From Chloroflexia bacterium (GTDB lineage Bacteria > Chloroflexota > Chloroflexia > Thermomicrobiales > UBA6265), in assembly GCA_013698285.1 (NCBI GenBank), contig JACCVE010000118.1, positions 1 through 8,071 on the forward strand: a stretch of DNA of 8,071 nucleotides, read 5' to 3'. A program made the position numbers and the translations under genes. Below are positions 5,551 to 8,071 of this stretch, one piece after another. Position 1 is the stretch's first letter; each line of letters begins with the position of its first letter. Under the pieces are notes generated by a model, which did no database searches, was not told the origin of the DNA, and saw only the letters and a list, made by a program, of their open reading frames with translations.

Positions 5551-7581
5551 ATGCGGACTCCCATGGGCACGGGTGACGACGAACGACCGTCAGACGGACG
5601 AGAGGTGGGGTCCGGCACCGGGTGGGCAGAGCACCGACGCCGGCCGGACGACTCGGCCGGCGAAGCGACGCCCTTTCCCCCCGGTGAGGTCCCCGGTGCG
5701 TCGCCCGCCCGCCCCGGCTCCCCCGGGGCTCCGGACGGCGGGCGACCGGCGCCGGTCGGGCCAGCGGGCTCACCTTCCCCGGCAATGCGAGGCGTGCTTC
5801 CGGACGAGCCGGAGATGAACGTCGATGACGGACAGCGCCCCCCATATCCAAACGCGATCACCCGATCTAGCGATGGCGACGCGGGTGGACGCGCGGATGC
5901 GTTCGACACCGTGCCGCTCACCGGTCGCCCGCCGGGCCACGGGGAGGTTGCTGGCGCCGGATCGGCGGGGCGTGGGGTGACGTTGCCGCCGCGACGATTG
6001 CACCCGTCCTGGATCGTGCTCCAACTGGTCCGGTCGGTGCGGGGCTTCCTCGTGCCGCTGGTCGTGGTCGTCGTCTCCGGGCGCGGGGGGGGAGATTCGC
6101 CGTTCCTGGCGATCGCGGCGATCGGCGCGGCCCTCGGGCTGGTGACGACGGCGGCCCGGTGGTGGTTCTTCCGCTACGAGATCGTCGCGGGGGAGTTGCG
6201 GGTCTATTCCGGCGTCGTCTCCCGCCAGGAACGCTCGGTGCCACTTGATCGCGTCCAGTCGGTCGACACCGGCGAGAGCCCTCTGCAACGGCTGTTCGGG
6301 GTCGTCCGGGTCAAGGTCGAAACGGCCGCCGGGGGCGGCGCGGGCAGCGATGTCACCTTCGAATCGCTGACCCGGGCCGATGCCGCCCTCTTGACGGGTC
6401 TCCTTCGCCCCGCCCGCGACCGGCGGGCGATCCCGGGTGAGGACGCCTCCGGCGACGGAGAGGTCGCGCGCCTCGAGCCCGCCGGCACGTTGGTCCGGGC
6501 CCTCTCGACCCGCGATCTCCTGCTCGCCGGGGCCACCTCCGGCCGGATCGGCCCGGCCCTGGCGATCATCGGTGGCTCGGTCCAACTCCTGGACGACCTG
6601 CTGCCCGAAGACATCTACGAGCGGTTCTCCGGCGTGGCGATGGACGTCTCGTTCCGGGGCATCCTGATCGGGGGGCTGGCCGTGGGTCTGGTGGCCTGGC
6701 TGTTCGCGATCGTCAGCACGGTCCTTACCTTCGGCGGCTTCACGCTGCGGCGGGATGGCGACCAACTGCTGATCGGGTCCGGATTGCTCGACCGGCGCCA
6801 GGCGACCATCCCCATCCGCCGCATCCAGGCCCTGACGATGACGGAGGGGTTGTTGCGCCAGCCGTTCGGCCTGGTCGCGCTACGGGTCGAGAGCGCGGGG
6901 TACGGCACCGACGCGCCGGAGACGGGCGTCCTGTTCCCCCTCCTGCGGCGTGACCAGGTCCATGACCTGCTGCGCCAGGTGGTGCCCGAGATGGCCCTGC
7001 CGCTGGACAGGATCGATGGGCAGTTGAACCGTCTGCCGGATAGGGCGCGCCGCCGGTACGCCCTGTCACCAGTCTGGGGACTGGTGACCCTGACCATGTT
7101 TGCCACCGGGGTAGCCGCCGCGCTCCCGATCACGCCGTGGTGGGCGGGCCTCTCCGTATTGGCCCTGGTCCCCGCGGGCGTTGGCCTCGGGCTGTGGCGA
7201 TTCGCCGACACCGGCTGGTCGCTGGACGACCGGGGCCTGTTGGTGGTCCGGGGCCGGGGGATCGCCCGGCAGACCTCGGTCCTCCCGGCCCGGCGCTTGC
7301 AGCGTCGCTCCCTGAATCAAGGGCCGCTCCAGCGCCGGGCCCGCCTGGCCACCTTCCGGGCGGCGGTCGCCTCGGGCGGCAGCGGCGGCGCGGTCGGCAT
7401 CGAACACCTCGATGTGCACGACGGCGATGCCCTGCTGGCCGCCCTGCGCACCCGGTCCCGCGGGACCCATCCGTCTGAGAGCCCGACCGCCGATTCGGGA
7501 GGGGAATCGCTTGGGACCGGACCGGACGGTGTCGCGGGGAAGGCGAGGGCCGAGTCCGTTGCAGCGATGTCGCCCATCTGA
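5551..7581 (+). CDS. YdbT-like membrane protein with three bacterial PH (bPH2) domains
   Basis: The 676-residue product repeats the module of its neighbour three times. Helix pair one spans about 162-178 and 185-203, then bPH2 domain one (205-287) with YEIVAGELRVYSGVVSRQE and VPLDRVQSVDTGESPLQRLFG. Hydrophobic segments at about 326-347 and 371-397 precede domain two (397-478, IPIRRIQALTMTEGLLRQPFG). Helices at 508-526 and 528-549 precede domain three (550-635, LPARRLQRRSLNQGPLQRRA). This is the B. subtilis YdbT plan (about 490 residues) plus a 145-residue Pro/Gly/Asp-rich, probably disordered N-terminus and a 40-residue Ser/Gly-rich tail. The start is uncertain: ATG 5551 is close to the upstream stop and may be coupled, but it has no spaced Shine-Dalgarno. 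ATG 5563, ATG 5815 or GTG 5977 could be used; the last would leave only the conserved part. The function is unknown; the protein probably works with the YdbS-like partner in the membrane. Confidence 0.85.
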   Translation: MRTPMGTGDDERPSDGREVGSGTGWAEHRRRPDDSAGEATPFPPGEVPGASPARPGSPGAPDGGRPAPVGPAGSPSPAMRGVLPDEPEMNVDDGQRPPYPNAITRSSDGDAGGRADAFDTVPLTGRPPGHGEVAGAGSAGRGVTLPPRRLHPSWIVLQLVRSVRGFLVPLVVVVVSGRGGGDSPFLAIAAIGAALGLVTTAARWWFFRYEIVAGELRVYSGVVSRQERSVPLDRVQSVDTGESPLQRLFGVVRVKVETAAGGGAGSDVTFESLTRADAALLTGLLRPARDRRAIPGEDASGDGEVARLEPAGTLVRALSTRDLLLAGATSGRIGPALAIIGGSVQLLDDLLPEDIYERFSGVAMDVSFRGILIGGLAVGLVAWLFAIVSTVLTFGGFTLRRDGDQLLIGSGLLDRRQATIPIRRIQALTMTEGLLRQPFGLVALRVESAGYGTDAPETGVLFPLLRRDQVHDLLRQVVPEMALPLDRIDGQLNRLPDRARRRYALSPVWGLVTLTMFATGVAAALPITPWWAGLSVLALVPAGVGLGLWRFADTGWSLDDRGLLVVRGRGIARQTSVLPARRLQRRSLNQGPLQRRARLATFRAAVASGGSGGAVGIEHLDVHDGDALLAALRTRSRGTHPSESPTADSGGESLGTGPDGVAGKARAESVAAMSPI

Positions 7582-7585
7582 CCCC

Positions 7586-7865
7586 GGAGGTCGAATGCTG
7601 CCAGACCGCCCCACCGAGACGCCGGACGGACAGTGTGGCGTCAGCTACTTCGGGCTCAGCTATTATTAGGGCCATGCCCTGTCCGATGTGGCCGTGATGG
7701 CTGCCGCCGAGATCACCGACGTCGTCCACGTGATGATCGGGGACGACCTTCGACGACCCCGGAGCCGCCTCGGGCACGACCCGGGCCGCCCTCCTGGGAA
7801 TGAGTGGGAGGGCCAAGGCGATTCAAGACCCGGCGACGACTGACCGGGACCTGCCTGACTGGTAG
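7586..7865 (+). pseudogene. Probable decayed 5' part of a gene (in-frame stop plus frameshift)
   Basis: Fourteen bases after the YdbT-like stop, GGAGG (7586-7590) stands four bases before ATG 7595. The frame reads MLPDRPTETPDGQCGVSYFG and stops at TAG 7667-7669. The same frame continues after the stop with HALSDVAVM, MAAAEITDVVH and GDDLRR up to about 7755, protein-like sequence with G/C-ending codons. Beyond that, another frame (from about 7746) reads FDDPGAASGTTRAALLGMSG and ends at TAG 7863-7865. From memory, 'YGVSYFG...RH...DL..MAAAG.T.VVHTFSE.DLR' resembles the N-terminus of a family of uncharacterised, probably TIM-barrel proteins seen in Thermomicrobia, but I cannot verify this. The simplest reading is a gene start disabled by a nonsense mutation and a frameshift, with the 3' part deleted. 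A genuine 24-residue peptide gene is the alternative. Confidence 0.4.
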
Positions 7866-7868
7866 GTC
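7848..7868 (-). terminator. Possible hairpin after the aminotransferase stop
   Basis: GACCTGCC (7848-7855) and GGTAGGTC (7861-7868) form an eight-base stem with one imperfect pair and a five-base loop. It lies twelve bases past the stop of the minus-strand aminotransferase gene. The imperfect pair is a G-U wobble in plus-strand RNA and an A-C mismatch in minus-strand RNA. No U-run follows on either strand, so terminator activity is uncertain. It also overlaps the end of the gene remnant. Confidence 0.25.
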
Positions 7869-7880
7869 GATCGCGCCCCG

Positions 7881-8071
7881 CTACCCGGTCGCGCAGGCGG
7901 CGATCCGCTCCAGGGCCTTGGACAGGTTCTCCTCTGAGTTGGCGGTCGAGAGGCGGAGGAATCCCTCGCCGTGGTCACCGAAGGCGGTGCCGGAGAGGGC
8001 GGCGACACCGAAGTCCTGGAGGAGCCGGTCGGCGAAGGCTTTACTGCCCTGGCCGGTGGCGGAGATGTTGG
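7881..8071 (-). CDS. C-terminal end of a class I/II PLP-dependent aminotransferase, 5' truncated by the window
   Basis: Sixty-two complete codons end at TAG (7883-7881). The segment FGVAALSGTAFGDHGEGFLR followed by LSTANSEENLSKALERI is the classic C-terminus of aspartate/aromatic-type class I aminotransferases ('GVAVVPGxAFGxxGEGxxRLSxAxSxENLxEALERI'). In that family the Arg of the 'RLS' motif (here residue 39 of the fragment) binds the substrate alpha-carboxylate. The PLP lysine and the rest of the enzyme lie beyond the right edge, so substrate specificity (aspartate, aromatic or LL-diaminopimelate type) cannot be decided. The gene faces away from the right edge and converges on the YdbT-like operon and the gene remnant. 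Confidence 0.9.
   Translation of the reverse strand, partial: NISATGQGSKAFADRLLQDFGVAALSGTAFGDHGEGFLRLSTANSEENLSKALERIAACATG

Noticed and set aside
7130..7816. A 228-codon minus-strand frame opposite the YdbT-like gene and the remnant
   Set aside because: The composition is Arg/Pro/Gly-rich, no recognisable motif is present, and the plus strand encodes a bPH2 domain there.

Overview
The window is very GC-rich, with G/C-ending codons in its real genes, and looks like a bacterial chromosome rather than a mobile region. A secreted Excalibur-domain protein with a Pro/Thr 'EPTATVEPTATP' linker, a YdbS/YdbT-type membrane pair and the general gene style suggest a Chloroflexota bacterium, perhaps of the Thermomicrobia. 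That placement is inference from protein style only. I see no transposase, integrase, CRISPR array, rRNA or complete tRNA.

Layout, left to right. (1) Positions 3-1057, plus strand: the last codons of a probable molybdopterin oxidoreductase (formate-dehydrogenase-like), whose stop overlaps the GTG start of fdhD, the sulfur carrier that activates formate dehydrogenase. (2) Positions 1058-1271: a gap between convergent genes, with no clear terminator but a ten-codon minus-strand ORF behind a good ribosome binding site. (3) Positions 1272-4773, minus strand, read right to left: a PIG-L family deacetylase, a branched-chain aminotransferase (ilvE), then an exported Excalibur-domain protein of unknown function. 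A strong GC hairpin fills the 51-bp gap between the last two. (4) Positions 4774-4977: a divergent intergenic region with a near-perfect 31-bp dyad that can be read as a promoter in both directions. (5) Positions 4978-7581, plus strand: a two-gene operon of bacterial PH-domain membrane proteins, one with a single PH domain (YdbS-like) and one with three (YdbT-like). (6) Positions 7582-7880: no intact gene, but what looks like the decayed 5' part of a gene. (7) Positions 7881-8071, minus strand: the C-terminal end of a class I/II aminotransferase that runs off the window.

Functionally the window joins molybdoenzyme maturation, branched-chain amino acid metabolism, a small-molecule or glycan deacetylase, and a membrane PH-domain pair. 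I found no convincing new multi-gene system. The points most worth a second look are the symmetric divergent promoter, the ilvE/Excalibur intergenic hairpin with a competing fold over the ribosome binding site, the Excalibur protein's uncharacterised domains, and the gene remnant downstream of the YdbT-like gene.
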